Below, piece by piece: positions 1 through 8,965 of a stretch of 64,000 bases of DNA (the first letter of the stretch is position 1; each line of letters starts with the position of its first letter). Where the stretch lies: the NCBI GenBank assembly GCA_036823195.1, contig DAISGI010000002.1, positions 111,161-175,160 of the forward strand, given 5' to 3'. The position numbers were made by a program, and so were the translations under genes. The stretch comes from UBA4874 sp002399435 (GTDB lineage: Bacteria > Bacillota > Clostridia > Caldicoprobacterales > DTU083). The notes under the pieces are model-generated. The model was not told the origin of the DNA and did not search any database. It was given only the letters and a program-made list of their open reading frames with translations.

Positions 1-3
1 TAT

Positions 4-702
4 TCAAACTGCCATCTGAAAGATCAATACCGTCAGGAAGAAGCCCAGCAGCGCTCCCACAATAATCTCCCACAGGGTGTGTACTCCTGCCTCCAAACGG
101 CTGTGCATCACCATCAGGGTAAGGACAGAAGCCAGAAAGGGAATGGCCGCGCCTTTACTCAGAAAAGCAATGGATGTCAAAAGAGACATCGCCAGAGCAC
201 TGTGTCCACTGGGCATGCCGCCCCGGAGAAACGTTCCCTTTTTGCTCCATGCCTTCCCGGCAATTACGGCAATCGTAACGACGACCAGGCTGATGATGGT
301 GATATGTATGGGCATATGTTTGACTTCGTTGGTCACAGTAAACGTAATATTCCGCAGATCATCATAGAATATAATGCACCCGATCACCGCAGACAGGACA
401 GATGCCACAAGAACCGTTCCGGCTGACACATCCTTTGCAATGGCCGCCAGGGGGTGATAGCCGCCGTGTGCCAGATCCACAGCGGTTTCGATTGCCGTGT
501 TGATCATCTCCGCCATGATGACCACACCAATGCACAGGAGCAAAACGACGGTCTCCAGGGCGGAAACTTTCGTGAGAATGGCCAGCAGAAGAACCAGCGC
601 TGCGACGACAAAGTGAATTCTCATATTCCGCTGGGTCCTGAGACAATACAGGAGCCCCCGGATGGCATAATTGAAACTGTCTGTTAATTTCCTGGATTTC
701 AT
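4..702 (-). CDS. Lipid kinase (DgkA family) fused to PAP2 phosphatase
   Basis: A 232-residue membrane protein joining two enzyme halves. Residues 1-115 are a DgkA-family kinase (diacylglycerol or undecaprenol kinase) with hydrophobic helices and the family signature EMINTAIE at 65-72. Residues 130-232 are a PAP2 lipid phosphatase with K150/R160, PSGHS at 164-168, and SR at 201-202 followed by H208. The acidic residue normally Asp four positions after that His is Glu212. Kinase and phosphatase activities would oppose each other or act in sequence on polyprenyl or diacylglycerol phosphates at the membrane. The start is set by AGAAGGA upstream of ATG. It lies last in the ybeY-side block, where Bacilli have dgkA alone. 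The domain calls are firm; the substrate is inferred. Confidence 0.88.
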   Translation of the reverse strand: MKSRKLTDSFNYAIRGLLYCLRTQRNMRIHFVVAALVLLLAILTKVSALETVVLLLCIGVVIMAEMINTAIETAVDLAHGGYHPLAAIAKDVSAGTVLVASVLSAVIGCIIFYDDLRNITFTVTNEVKHMPIHITIISLVVVTIAVIAGKAWSKKGTFLRGGMPSGHSALAMSLLTSIAFLSKGAAIPFLASVLTLMVMHSRLEAGVHTLWEIIVGALLGFFLTVLIFQMAV

Positions 703-728
703 GGTACAGTCCTTCTCTCCTGAAACAA

Positions 729-1244
729 TCAGGGCTCTTTCGGCTCCCGCTCCCTGGAAAGATCCAATGCCTGAAGAATGGTTTCCTGCAGCCGGTTCAT
801 GATCTCCTCCATCTCTTTCCCTTTCTCATGGTCATAACCCAGAAGATGAAGAAGCCCGTGAGCCATGAGAAAAGCAAGTTCCCGACCGATGCTGTGTCCA
901 TATTCGTCTGCCTGTTCCATAGCCCTTTCCACGGACAGGACGATGTCCCCCAGAACCGTTTCTCCGGTACCCGGATCCCGATTCTCCTCCAGGGTTTTCC
1001 GATCCGGGGATTCGCCGGAAGGAGACATATCAATCTGCGGAAAAGAAAGGACATCCGTAGCCGCATCTTTCCCCCGATACTTCCGGTTCAACTGCCGGAT
1101 TTGCGCATTGTCCACCAGCAGCAGGCTGACTTCCACCTGAATATCCAGCTTCAGACTTCTCAGAGTCTGTCGCAGAATCCGTTCAAAGAAATCCTGCAGG
1201 TCTTCCGTCAGAAATTCCTGCCGGTTGTCAATCCATAAAGTCAT
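729..1244 (-). CDS. ybeY: Endoribonuclease YbeY (rRNA maturation)
   Basis: A 171-residue zinc-dependent endoribonuclease of the UPF0054 family, which acts in 16S rRNA 3' processing and ribosome quality control. The metal-binding signature HGLLHLLGYDH is at residues 129-139 with all three histidines present, and the conserved TDVLSFP motif is at 63-69. A tail of about 20 charged residues follows the catalytic motif. The start codon overlaps the end of pgpH closely (stop TGA at 1246-1248, ATG at 1242-1244), so translation is probably coupled. The order phoH-pgpH-ybeY-dgk is the standard Firmicutes arrangement. Confidence 0.95.
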   Translation of the reverse strand: MTLWIDNRQEFLTEDLQDFFERILRQTLRSLKLDIQVEVSLLLVDNAQIRQLNRKYRGKDAATDVLSFPQIDMSPSGESPDRKTLEENRDPGTGETVLGDIVLSVERAMEQADEYGHSIGRELAFLMAHGLLHLLGYDHEKGKEMEEIMNRLQETILQALDLSREREPKEP

Positions 1245-1245
1245 A

Positions 1246-3483
1246 TCAATGGTTCTCTCTTTCTTCCTTCAAGTGTATTTCCGGGTATTTTACCCGATCG
1301 TGGAAAATACCGGTGATGACGCAGGCAAAAGTGGATGCGATGACGTTCATATCCCTTATGGTCAGATCACAGTTCTCAAACTGTCCATCGTCCAGTTTCT
1401 CCCGCATAAGGGTGCGAATCCGCTCCTTCATCTTGCCCGGCGTATGATCCGTCATGGCCCGCACTGCCGCCTCCGTCGTATCCGCCATCATAACAATGGC
1501 CGTCTCCCTGCTGCCGGGCGTGGGACCGGGATATCGGAAATCATTCAGCCGGACTTCCGGATCCCCATGGCTGTTATTTTTTGCCTTATGGTAAAAATAG
1601 ACCACCGGAGTGGTTCCATGATGCTGCAAAATAAAATCATGCAGCACCGGAGGCACATTATATTCCTTCGCCAGTTTGATGCCATCCGTTACGTGGGAGA
1701 TGATAATCCGGGTGCTCAGCATCGGATCCAGCCGGTCATGCGGGTTGTCCTCATACAGTTGATTTTCCCTGAAATAATAGGGACGTTCCAGCTTGCCGAT
1801 ATCATGATAATAGGAACCGACCCTCGCCAGCAGACCATTGGCGCCAATGGCATCTGCAGCCCTCTCTGCCAGGTTGGCCACAATAACGCTGTGATGGTAG
1901 GTACCTGGAGTCTCCACCAGCAAACGCTTCAATATGGGCTGATTGGGATTGCTGAGCTCTACCAGCTTCATGGGAGTCACAATGCCAAACAGATTCTCCC
2001 AGACCGGCAGGGTACCCGTGGCAAGCACTGCCCCGATCAAACCTCCCAGAGCACCCCACAGCGAGCTGATAAAAAGGCCTGTCCCTCCCCCGGCTGTCAA
2101 AAGCTCCAGGGAACCTGCGGCCAGCATATTGCCGGCTGCTGTTCCCAGACCAGCCCATACCAGGGAGTTTCTCTGCTGAATGGACCGGAGCAGGCAGATC
2201 CCCACCATGCCGCCGAATGCCGTCAGGATAACCGGAGGCAGCTGCATTCCATACATCAGGCCAACCAGCAACGCTGTAATCATGTTGAACACAATCCCAA
2301 TGCGGGCATTCAGCAGCACCGTAAGCAGCATCCCCGCCATCGCAGCAGGAATCAGATAAGGATTCAGGCGGGAAGTAGCATATGTCACCCCCAGGACCAG
2401 GCAGAGAATCGTACTGATCATCAGCAGGATCAAAGGTTTTTGAAGCAGTTCCTTCTCAAAATAAATCAGATAGAACGCAGACAGGGCCAGACAGGAAAAA
2501 ACAGAAAGGGCAATGCCGGCAAAAAGCGGAGCATCCACTTTATCGTCCTTCAGCAATCCCAGTTCCGCCAGCAGGATGATTTGATCCTTCGTGACAGGTT
2601 GGCCGGCCTGCGCGATAAACTGGCCCTTTTTATAAACCACTTCCTCCACGTTATCTGCCGCTTTCTGCTTCTCCTCCTGCGTTTTCTCCGGATCATAAAG
2701 AAGATTTGCCTTCAATTGGGAAATGCCAATAGTAATGCCAAGGGGCTTCAATTCATCGGGAATCTCCATTTCCTGAACCGCTTCCCGCAGATCAACTTTA
2801 AACCCCGACAGCTGTTCCTGCTTGATGCCGATTTTCAGCATATCCCTCACAGTATCGGTCAGTTCCTGCTTCAATCGGTCCAGATCCTTCGGATCCGCCC
2901 TGACAATGATCAGAATATCATCCTTTGCCAGCTGGACGGGAAACATCTTCTGCACTTCCTGAAAAAATGCTTCATCATAAAGCTGACTGTCATCCGGTTT
3001 CTCCGGCAAGGGCGTTGGCTGCGGCTCATCCGATGCCTGCTGGGACTGCAGGTCCTGACTTTGAGCCTCTTCCCAGGCTTTTATGCTGCTCTCCCTCAGC
3101 TCGTCCCACTTTTTCACCCTGCCGGCAGCAGCTTCCCTGGCGGAATTCATACCATGAAACATGGCATCGATTCCGGAAACCACATCCTTTGTAATCATCT
3201 GATCCAGGGTATAGATATCATTGACCTGTCCCCTGGCACGCTGCATTCTTTCCCCGGTGGCCTTTTCATCCGCAATATCCCTGGGGGCCGCAATGGGTTT
3301 GTTTGGAATATCCCCGGCTTTCAGCTCATATCGCTCCGGGGCCAGGCAAGTCAGAATGAGCAGAAAAATCAAAAAAAAGGTCAATAGAGCAATCAGAAAA
3401 TCCCAAAAGTAAGGATGGAAACAAAAATGGAACGTCCCTGCCGGACGCACTGGCTTGTCCCTGCGAAGAGCAGTCGGACTCAT
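1246..3483 (-). CDS. pgpH: 7TM-HD phosphodiesterase PgpH (YqfF)
   Basis: A 745-residue membrane protein of the 7TMR-HD family, which hydrolyses c-di-AMP in characterised Firmicutes. In order: a short basic cytoplasmic tail, one membrane helix near residue 35, a long extracytoplasmic domain to about residue 310, seven membrane helices to about 490, and a cytoplasmic HD domain with HSVIVANLAERA and the YYHDIGK metal-binding motif near 560-590. The ATG overlaps the phoH stop by 4 nt (ATGA), indicating coupling. Family and topology are clear. c-di-AMP specificity is inferred from the family. Confidence 0.93.
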   Translation of the reverse strand: MSPTALRRDKPVRPAGTFHFCFHPYFWDFLIALLTFFLIFLLILTCLAPERYELKAGDIPNKPIAAPRDIADEKATGERMQRARGQVNDIYTLDQMITKDVVSGIDAMFHGMNSAREAAAGRVKKWDELRESSIKAWEEAQSQDLQSQQASDEPQPTPLPEKPDDSQLYDEAFFQEVQKMFPVQLAKDDILIIVRADPKDLDRLKQELTDTVRDMLKIGIKQEQLSGFKVDLREAVQEMEIPDELKPLGITIGISQLKANLLYDPEKTQEEKQKAADNVEEVVYKKGQFIAQAGQPVTKDQIILLAELGLLKDDKVDAPLFAGIALSVFSCLALSAFYLIYFEKELLQKPLILLMISTILCLVLGVTYATSRLNPYLIPAAMAGMLLTVLLNARIGIVFNMITALLVGLMYGMQLPPVILTAFGGMVGICLLRSIQQRNSLVWAGLGTAAGNMLAAGSLELLTAGGGTGLFISSLWGALGGLIGAVLATGTLPVWENLFGIVTPMKLVELSNPNQPILKRLLVETPGTYHHSVIVANLAERAADAIGANGLLARVGSYYHDIGKLERPYYFRENQLYEDNPHDRLDPMLSTRIIISHVTDGIKLAKEYNVPPVLHDFILQHHGTTPVVYFYHKAKNNSHGDPEVRLNDFRYPGPTPGSRETAIVMMADTTEAAVRAMTDHTPGKMKERIRTLMREKLDDGQFENCDLTIRDMNVIASTFACVITGIFHDRVKYPEIHLKEERENH

Positions 3484-4496
3484 TTCCTATTCTCCTTTCC
3501 GGTTCGCTTTTTTGCTTTTCCCCCCATTTGGGTTCTCTTTTCATAACGCCCATAGGCTTCGATAATCCGCATCACCAGCTCATGCCGGACAACATCCTTA
3601 TAGGTCAGATAAACAAACTCCAGGCCTTTGATTTCCTGCAGAATATGGGAAGCTTCCACCAGCCCGGATTTCTTACCCGGTGGCAGATCCATCTGCGTAA
3701 CATCTCCGGTGACAATCGCCCTGGAGCCCTGTCCAAGCCGCGTCAAAAACATTTTCATCTGTTCAGAGGTCGTATTCTGTGCTTCATCCAGAATGATAAA
3801 GGAATCATCCAAAGTACGTCCCCTCATATAAGCCAGAGGAGCGATCTCGATGATTCCCCGCTCCATCAGCTTGTTATAGGTCTCCGTTCCCAACAGGTCA
3901 TACAGGGCATCGTAAAGCGGCCGCAGGTAGGGATCGACCTTGTTCTGCAAATCACCGGGAAGGAAGCCCAGCTTCTCACCTGCCTCCACTGCCGGACGGG
4001 TCAGCACGATCCGGCGGACTTCCTTGTTCCGGAAAGCAGTAACGGCCATGGCCATGGCCAGATAGGTTTTCCCCGTACCGGCCGGCCCAATCCCGAAAAC
4101 AATATCATTTTTGGAAATCGCCTGCACATACCGTTTCTGCCCCAGGGTCTTGCATCGGACCTGCTGTCCCCTGTAATTGACGCAGATCACATCCGTCATC
4201 AGTTCATGGATCACATCTTCCTTGCCGGAGCGGGCCAGCTGAATGGCATAATCAATCCTGGAAATATTCAGGGTTTCATGGTTTCGTATCATATCCAGAA
4301 GTTCCTGTATAACACGAACCGCCAGCTTCACCGGCTCCTCTTCCCCGGTAATCAGAAGCCGGGTCTCTTTGGCGGTAATCCTTACACCAACTTCCTCCTC
4401 AATGAATTTTATATTCTGATCAAAATTCCCGAAAAGAGCCATCAATGCCTCTATACTGCCAATGTCCATTACCTGCTCATGCGACAAGCCCTTCAA
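3480..4496 (-). CDS. phoH: PhoH-family ATPase
   Basis: A 338-residue PhoH/YbeZ-type P-loop ATPase, thought to work with YbeY in RNA metabolism. An N-terminal KH-like region precedes the ATPase domain, which has Walker A GPAGTGKT and Walker B FIILDEAQN. Start choice: an in-frame TTG lies upstream at 4523, but a perfect AGGAGG sits on the yqfD stop codon (4507-4512), 8 nt before the TTG at 4494-4496, giving MKGLSHEQVM, so the downstream TTG is preferred. The gene follows yqfD with almost no gap and overlaps pgpH by 4 nt. Confidence 0.93.
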   Translation of the reverse strand: MKGLSHEQVMDIGSIEALMALFGNFDQNIKFIEEEVGVRITAKETRLLITGEEEPVKLAVRVIQELLDMIRNHETLNISRIDYAIQLARSGKEDVIHELMTDVICVNYRGQQVRCKTLGQKRYVQAISKNDIVFGIGPAGTGKTYLAMAMAVTAFRNKEVRRIVLTRPAVEAGEKLGFLPGDLQNKVDPYLRPLYDALYDLLGTETYNKLMERGIIEIAPLAYMRGRTLDDSFIILDEAQNTTSEQMKMFLTRLGQGSRAIVTGDVTQMDLPPGKKSGLVEASHILQEIKGLEFVYLTYKDVVRHELVMRIIEAYGRYEKRTQMGGKAKKRTGKENRK

Positions 4497-4509
4497 ACGC
4501 GAAATCCTC

Positions 4510-5670
4510 CTATTGTGTCTCAATTATCCGCTGCTGCCCGATATCTTCCAACGCTTCAATATAAACCAGGGCAGTCAGTTTCTCTCCTTCTATCATATCG
4601 TATTTGAACTTTTTGTCAATCACTTTCGCTCCCTGCGGTATTTTCTCCCGGATTTTTTCCTCAAGTTGTTCTTTCAGCTTCTCCTTTGCCAGTTCCCTGT
4701 CCTGCTCCCAATGAATCTTTTTTACTTCATAATAGGTCTCGGTGATCAGGATCCCATCTTCCCGGACCTCCACATCATAATCCCCAAAGGGAATCTCCTC
4801 CTTATGATAGGGAACCTTCAGCCTGTTCCACCCAATATATTTCATCTGCGCGCTGCGTCCCGTTCTCTGCCGGTACGGCTGCTTCAACGACAGTTCCGCA
4901 GTATCCTCATACCAGGTCCTGGCCTTGATCTGACCCATGGAATGAACATACCGTATGCCAGTCGAATCCGGATGGTCTATGATACCGGTTACCAGAAGCT
5001 GGCCCTTGCGGACGGTCTGCCCATCCTCCACCACTGCCTGACCGTCCAGGACAATCATACTTTGAATAATACCGTCCCTGGAAGCGATGATATCCGACGG
5101 CGTTTCCTTGTCCACAAAGTCCGGCGGCTGCGTCGCTTCCCTCACCCGCAGGATGGCCCGGCTTCCCTTGATCTCCAGACTGGCCCAGGATAGCTCCGGA
5201 ATGGTAACAATCAGGGAATTTTCAACGGACATGGTATCAATATTCTTTTTATACACACCTGGACGGACTCCAAGGGAATCCAGCTCTGTCCAAATCTTCT
5301 GCGGATCCATCTTCTTTACCCCTTGCACATCGACTGACCAGATAAAGCAGGAAAAGCCATACAATATGACCAGAAAAGCAATCATGCCAACCACCAGCAT
5401 TTTCCTGTGCCGATATCGATGCATGACAAAGGGCAGTCCGCGCTTTTCTTCAATCCGTATCCTGCATCGTATTTTATGGGATATGGAATGAAGCTGGTGA
5501 AAATCACGCATACCCATATTGGCTGTCAGGGAAGTATAGCTCTCCCGGTTGATTCCCCAAAGGCGGATTCCTTTGCCGACCGTCAGATTAATGAACTTTT
5601 CCAGGGATAATCCGTCCACCCGGATCTTCACGTACCCAACCAGGTAATTCCATAGTATATAAAAGATCAT
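4510..5670 (-). CDS. yqfD: Sporulation protein YqfD
   Basis: A 386-residue YqfD-family sporulation protein. An N-terminal domain of about 90 residues lies before a single membrane helix near 92-115, followed by a large, probably extracytoplasmic, domain rich in beta-strand-like sequence. In Bacillus subtilis yqfC and yqfD are sporulation genes under sigma-E; their biochemical role is not established. The gene sits 12 nt downstream of yqfC, and its stop codon overlaps the phoH ribosome binding site, so the three are one transcription unit. The family call rests on sequence character and perfect synteny. Confidence 0.9.
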   Translation of the reverse strand: MIFYILWNYLVGYVKIRVDGLSLEKFINLTVGKGIRLWGINRESYTSLTANMGMRDFHQLHSISHKIRCRIRIEEKRGLPFVMHRYRHRKMLVVGMIAFLVILYGFSCFIWSVDVQGVKKMDPQKIWTELDSLGVRPGVYKKNIDTMSVENSLIVTIPELSWASLEIKGSRAILRVREATQPPDFVDKETPSDIIASRDGIIQSMIVLDGQAVVEDGQTVRKGQLLVTGIIDHPDSTGIRYVHSMGQIKARTWYEDTAELSLKQPYRQRTGRSAQMKYIGWNRLKVPYHKEEIPFGDYDVEVREDGILITETYYEVKKIHWEQDRELAKEKLKEQLEEKIREKIPQGAKVIDKKFKYDMIEGEKLTALVYIEALEDIGQQRIIETQ

Positions 5671-5682
5671 TCGTTTTCTCTC

Positions 5683-5961
5683 CTAAATAAATTCGATACC
5701 CTTCATTCCGCCGGTGATCATGATATCATCCGCAGCAATATTCTTCAGCTTCATATCCTTGCCCTGAATCCGTATCACCCCAATGGAGGAATTGACCCGT
5801 ATCCTTTCCGGTGTATATTCAATGACGCCTTTATGGTTTTCCACAATCATCTGATTATTGCCGATCATGGTGATCCTGGGTAGATTCAGCATGATTTCCC
5901 TGGGAAGGTCAAGCATTTCGGATACCGCGGATTTCGCATCTTCCAATCTTTTTCTGCGCAT
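5683..5961 (-). CDS. yqfC: Sporulation protein YqfC
   Basis: A 92-residue YqfC-family protein with the typical core LPRITMIGN and a repetitive beta-rich C-terminal half, probably a partner of YqfD during spore formation. An in-frame ATG at 5979 would add six residues, but GGGGGTG lies 6 nt before the ATG at 5961, which gives MRRKRLEDAKS, so the shorter form is used. It is the first gene of the yqfC-yqfD-phoH-pgpH-ybeY run. Between it and the upstream gene lies an AT-rich repeat region (6061-6130) rather than a recognisable terminator. Confidence 0.88.
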   Translation of the reverse strand: MRRKRLEDAKSAVSEMLDLPREIMLNLPRITMIGNNQMIVENHKGVIEYTPERIRVNSSIGVIRIQGKDMKLKNIAADDIMITGGMKGIEFI

Positions 5962-6057
5962 AAACACACCCCCATCCATAGATCATATGCGCAAAAAGAA
6001 AAAACTAGAATGATCGTCTCCATTCCAGTTTTTTCAGGATTTCCGTATTGTTTTGTA

Positions 6058-6130
6058 TGTCTTGTATTGTTTTGCATTATTTTGCATTATTTTGCATTAT
6101 TTTGTATTGCTTTGTTTCACTTTGTTTTGT
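6058..6130. repeat. 10-bp tandem repeat (TTTGCATTAT), 4 units
   Basis: TTTGCATTAT occurs three times perfectly and once with changes at 6071-6110. Degenerate copies on both sides (TTGTATTG, TTTGTTTCAC) extend the periodicity over about 70 bp. It lies between the stop of the 146-residue gene (6157) and yqfC on the transcribed strand. Function unknown; it resembles a minisatellite. Confidence 0.9.
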
Positions 6131-6156
6131 TTCGGCCAGGACCTTTGTCCCTGCAA

Positions 6157-6597
6157 TCACCGGATCCGCTTTCTCCGTGCCGCGGGCGGGCCCAGGATCT
6201 CGGAAAGAATGATGCCGTTTAAAATTCCGCTTTCCGAAAAATCCAGCCTGTGGTGCTTCTTTTTTTCCTCATCAAGGGAAATGATCTGAATGGGGGTTTC
6301 TCCCACATTCTCAGACTCCAGGGAAAACGCCTCGTCCCCGGATAAAGACTCTGAAGTTTCCTGCGCAGTAACCTGCCGGCTGGAAGGCGAGCCCCCGTCA
6401 TGAGCTTCTGTGGCATGAGCTTCTGTGGCATGAGCTTCTGCCGTCGCGGGATGCCCGGACGAAACTGCCGACGGGTGCGGTGATTTCCCGGGCGGGGACG
6501 CCGACCGGTTCGGAGGGGGAGAGGAGGAGCGCGTCCGATTCATCGAAAACAGGATAAAAATTCCAAATATAATAAGCGGCGTCAGGATGTTCGCCAT
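6157..6597 (-). CDS. Membrane-anchored low-complexity protein (YqfB position)
   Basis: A 146-residue protein of unknown function between floA and yqfC, the position of yqfB in Bacillus. An N-terminal membrane helix at about 5-18 (LTPLIIFGIFILF) is followed by a Ser/Pro-rich stretch and three tandem pentapeptides of the type (T/A)EAH(A/D), then an acidic region and a conserved-looking C-terminal segment SGILNGIILSEILGPP before a basic tail. It is probably anchored at the membrane with a disordered linker. The start is supported by AAGGAGGATC before ATG at 6597. It may act with the neighbouring flotillin; that is inference only. Confidence 0.75.
   Translation of the reverse strand: MANILTPLIIFGIFILFSMNRTRSSSPPPNRSASPPGKSPHPSAVSSGHPATAEAHATEAHATEAHDGGSPSSRQVTAQETSESLSGDEAFSLESENVGETPIQIISLDEEKKKHHRLDFSESGILNGIILSEILGPPAARRKRIR
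6399..6443. repeat. 15-bp in-frame coding repeat, 3 units
   Basis: CATGAGCTTCTGTGG is repeated at 6399-6413, 6414-6428 and, with a changed end, 6429-6443. Because the unit is 15 bp, it encodes three pentapeptides (EAHAT-like) without breaking the frame of the 146-residue protein. Confidence 0.92.
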
Positions 6598-6622
6598 ACA
6601 TGATCCTCCTTTTGGATGCGGT

Positions 6623-7609
6623 CTATTTCTTAATATCCGGTGGAGTTTCCTCCTTGCCCATTCTGGATATGGAATCCCGCATACCGGTGTCCGCCATCAC
6701 ATTTTTCATATTATAATAGTCCATCACACCCAGTTTTCCTTCCCGCAGGGCAGAAGCCATTGCTTTGGGTACTTCCGCTTCCGCTTCCACGACCTTGGCC
6801 TTCATCTCCTGAACGGATGCCTTCATCTCCTGCTCTTTGGCAACCGCCATGGCTCTTCTTTCCTCCGCCTTGGCCTGGGCAATCCGTTTATCTGCTTCCG
6901 CCTGATCCGTCTGAAGCTGAGCGCCGATATTCCTGCCAACGTCCACATCGGCTATGTCAATGGACAGGATTTCAAATGCTGTTCCGGAATGGAGACTCTT
7001 ATTCAGTACGGTCTGGGAAATGCTGTCCGGATTTTCCAATACTGATTTATGCGATACCGAGGAACCTACGGTGGTGACAATGCCTTCCCCGACACGGGCC
7101 AGGATCGTCTCTTCCCCGGCACCGCCCACCAGCCGGTCAATATTGGCCCGAACCGTTACTCTTGCCTTGACGATGACCTCGATGCCGTCCTTTGCCATCG
7201 CAGCCACCTTTGGCGTCTCCAGGACCCTTGGATTGACGCTCATCTGTACGGCTTCCAGAACATCCCTTCCAGCCAGATCGATGGCCGCTGCCCGCTGAAA
7301 TTCCAGCGGAATATCAGCTCTTTGCGCTGCAATCAACGCATTGACAACGCGATCCACATTTCCGCCTGCCAGATAATGCGCTTCCAGTTTGTCCGCACTG
7401 ACGGCAATCCCTGCCTTGGTGGCCTTGATCAGCGGATTGACAATCCTGGACGGAACCACACGGCGCAAACGCATGCCAATGAGATTAAAAATACCGATCC
7501 GGACATCGGCTGCACGGGCGGATATCCACAGACCAAGCGGTACAAAAGCCAGAATGAGAGCCACGGCAAAGACAACAACAATCACGATAAGTGGAATCAA
7601 TATCTCCAT
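6623..7609 (-). CDS. floA: Flotillin-like protein FloA (YqfA)
   Basis: A 328-residue SPFH/flotillin-like scaffold protein of functional membrane microdomains. A hydrophobic N-terminus at residues 3-30 inserts in the membrane. The SPFH domain follows, and residues 220-290 are an Ala/Glu/Lys-rich coiled-coil region typical of flotillins. Length matches the FloA family (about 330). It lies directly downstream of nfeD, the usual partner, with 35 nt between them. AGGAGGAAAATTC precedes the ATG. Confidence 0.95.
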   Translation of the reverse strand: MEILIPLIVIVVVFAVALILAFVPLGLWISARAADVRIGIFNLIGMRLRRVVPSRIVNPLIKATKAGIAVSADKLEAHYLAGGNVDRVVNALIAAQRADIPLEFQRAAAIDLAGRDVLEAVQMSVNPRVLETPKVAAMAKDGIEVIVKARVTVRANIDRLVGGAGEETILARVGEGIVTTVGSSVSHKSVLENPDSISQTVLNKSLHSGTAFEILSIDIADVDVGRNIGAQLQTDQAEADKRIAQAKAEERRAMAVAKEQEMKASVQEMKAKVVEAEAEVPKAMASALREGKLGVMDYYNMKNVMADTGMRDSISRMGKEETPPDIKK

Positions 7610-7644
7610 GAATTTTCCTCCTTTATACTTGGTATGGCATCGGC

Positions 7645-8451
7645 TCAGCGTTCACTCTTTTCCTTCTGTTCTGCCACCGGCTCAACAACAATTTTCGCTC
7701 CTTCCACCCGGACAACCCGAACCCGGGTGCCTTTCGGAAGGTAGTCGCCACCGGACTGGGCATCCATGTTTCTTCCGTCAATCCGGATTGTCCCGGAAGG
7801 CCTCAGGGGAGCCAGAACCTCTCCGACTTTGCCCACCAGCCGGGTGTCCGGTTCCTTGCTGACATATCCCCTGTCCGCTGTTTCCGCTTCGTGAAGGACA
7901 AAGTGCCGGGAAAACACGGGCCCTCCCAGCAGCTTGTAAAGGATGGGGATCAGCACGGCTGCAGCAGCAAGGGCGATGCACAGGCTGATGATCCCCTGCC
8001 TGGGAGTAGGAGCAGCAAACACGACACCGACGAGCAGTGCCGCAATGCCACTGACGCCAAAAATCCCGAATCCCGGTATCACCGTTTCAATCACAAGCAG
8101 TACCGCTCCGATAAGGAACAACAGGACGGGCCACCATTCCGCGTTGCCGGCCAGAAGACCTCCGCCAAAATACAGGGCAAAGGCAACAATGCTGATCAGG
8201 CCGGGAAGCCCGAAGCCCTGGGCAAATATCTCCGTCACCATGGCAAGAATGGCAAGAATCAGCAGAGCAGTGGATATTTCAGGACGTGTCAGGAACTCAA
8301 CAATCCGGGTGGAAGCATCCGGATTCGCCCCAACTTTCAGAAAAACAACGGATCCTGCTTGTTGACTGTTTGCGGCAGAAGCAGGACCCGGCAGGCTCAC
8401 CCAAATCAGCAGCCCTGCCAGAATAAAAGCAATCCAGGTCCTCTGTTTCAT
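7645..8451 (-). CDS. nfeD: NfeD-family membrane protein (short form)
   Basis: A 268-residue NfeD protein. A signal-like N-terminal helix (residues 1-27, ending PGPASA) is followed by a short exported segment, four to five membrane helices, and a C-terminal OB-fold NfeD domain beginning near residue 195 (GEVLAPLRPSGTIRIDGR). The ClpP-like serine protease domain of long NfeD proteins is absent. An in-frame upstream start at 8481 would add ten residues but overlaps the terminator stem; GGGGTGATGGA before ATG 8451 favours this start. NfeD and FloA are thought to cooperate in membrane organisation. Confidence 0.9.
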   Translation of the reverse strand: MKQRTWIAFILAGLLIWVSLPGPASAANSQQAGSVVFLKVGANPDASTRIVEFLTRPEISTALLILAILAMVTEIFAQGFGLPGLISIVAFALYFGGGLLAGNAEWWPVLLFLIGAVLLVIETVIPGFGIFGVSGIAALLVGVVFAAPTPRQGIISLCIALAAAAVLIPILYKLLGGPVFSRHFVLHEAETADRGYVSKEPDTRLVGKVGEVLAPLRPSGTIRIDGRNMDAQSGGDYLPKGTRVRVVRVEGAKIVVEPVAEQKEKSER

Positions 8452-8480
8452 TCCATCACCCCATTCCCATGTTTGTATCA

Positions 8481-8508
8481 AAAAAGCCCGACAAATACCG
8501 GGCTTTTT
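8481..8508 (-). terminator. Rho-independent terminator between yqeY and nfeD
   Basis: Perfect inverted repeat AAAAAGCCCG / CGGGCTTTTT with an 8-nt loop and a T-run on either strand. It lies directly after the yqeY stop (8510), so rpsU-yqeY can end here and nfeD-floA would need readthrough or their own promoter. Confidence 0.85.
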
Positions 8509-8509
8509 A

Positions 8510-8953
8510 TTATTGCAAATGTTTCCTTACAATTTCGTTGATCAGCTTGCCATCTGCCCTGCCTTTCAGCCTGGGCATCAGAGCTCCCATAACCTTTCCC
8601 ATATCTTTCATGCCTGTGGCGCCGACCTCGGAAATCGTCTGCAAGACAATTTTCCCAATTTCCTTCTCTGTCAGCTGTTGAGGAAGGTACTCCATCAATA
8701 TGTTGATTTCCGTGTTGAGCTCGTCAACCAAATCGGGGCGATTCCCCCTTTCAAACTCCGGAATGGAATCCTTGCGCTGTTTGACTTCCTTCGCAATGAT
8801 CCCAACCACCCCCGCATCGTCCAGTTTGACTTTTTCGTCCTTCTCCTTTTGAAGAATGGCGGCACGAACCATGGTAATGGTCGACTTTCGGATGGTATCC
8901 TTCTTTTTCATGGCAGACTTCATATCTTCCAGCAATCGGTCTTTAAGGGACAT
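8510..8953 (-). CDS. yqeY: YqeY / GatB-YqeY domain protein
   Basis: A 147-residue protein related to the C-terminal tRNA-interacting domain of GatB, widespread next to rpsU in Firmicutes. It has the conserved start MSLKDRLLEDMKSAMKKKD, the central ERGNRPDLVDELN segment and the C-terminal GxxDGKLINEIV helix. An in-frame GTG at 8962 was rejected because AGGAAG lies 8 nt before the ATG at 8953. Its precise role is unknown; tRNA or amidotransferase-related functions have been suggested for the domain. Confidence 0.92.
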   Translation of the reverse strand: MSLKDRLLEDMKSAMKKKDTIRKSTITMVRAAILQKEKDEKVKLDDAGVVGIIAKEVKQRKDSIPEFERGNRPDLVDELNTEINILMEYLPQQLTEKEIGKIVLQTISEVGATGMKDMGKVMGALMPRLKGRADGKLINEIVRKHLQ

Positions 8954-8965
8954 TTCCAACACTTC

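Noticed and set aside
1225..3387. 720-codon open frame on the plus strand
   Set aside because: It lies wholly antisense to pgpH, has no domain signature and is rich in His, Gln and Arg as expected of a reverse frame of a membrane protein gene.
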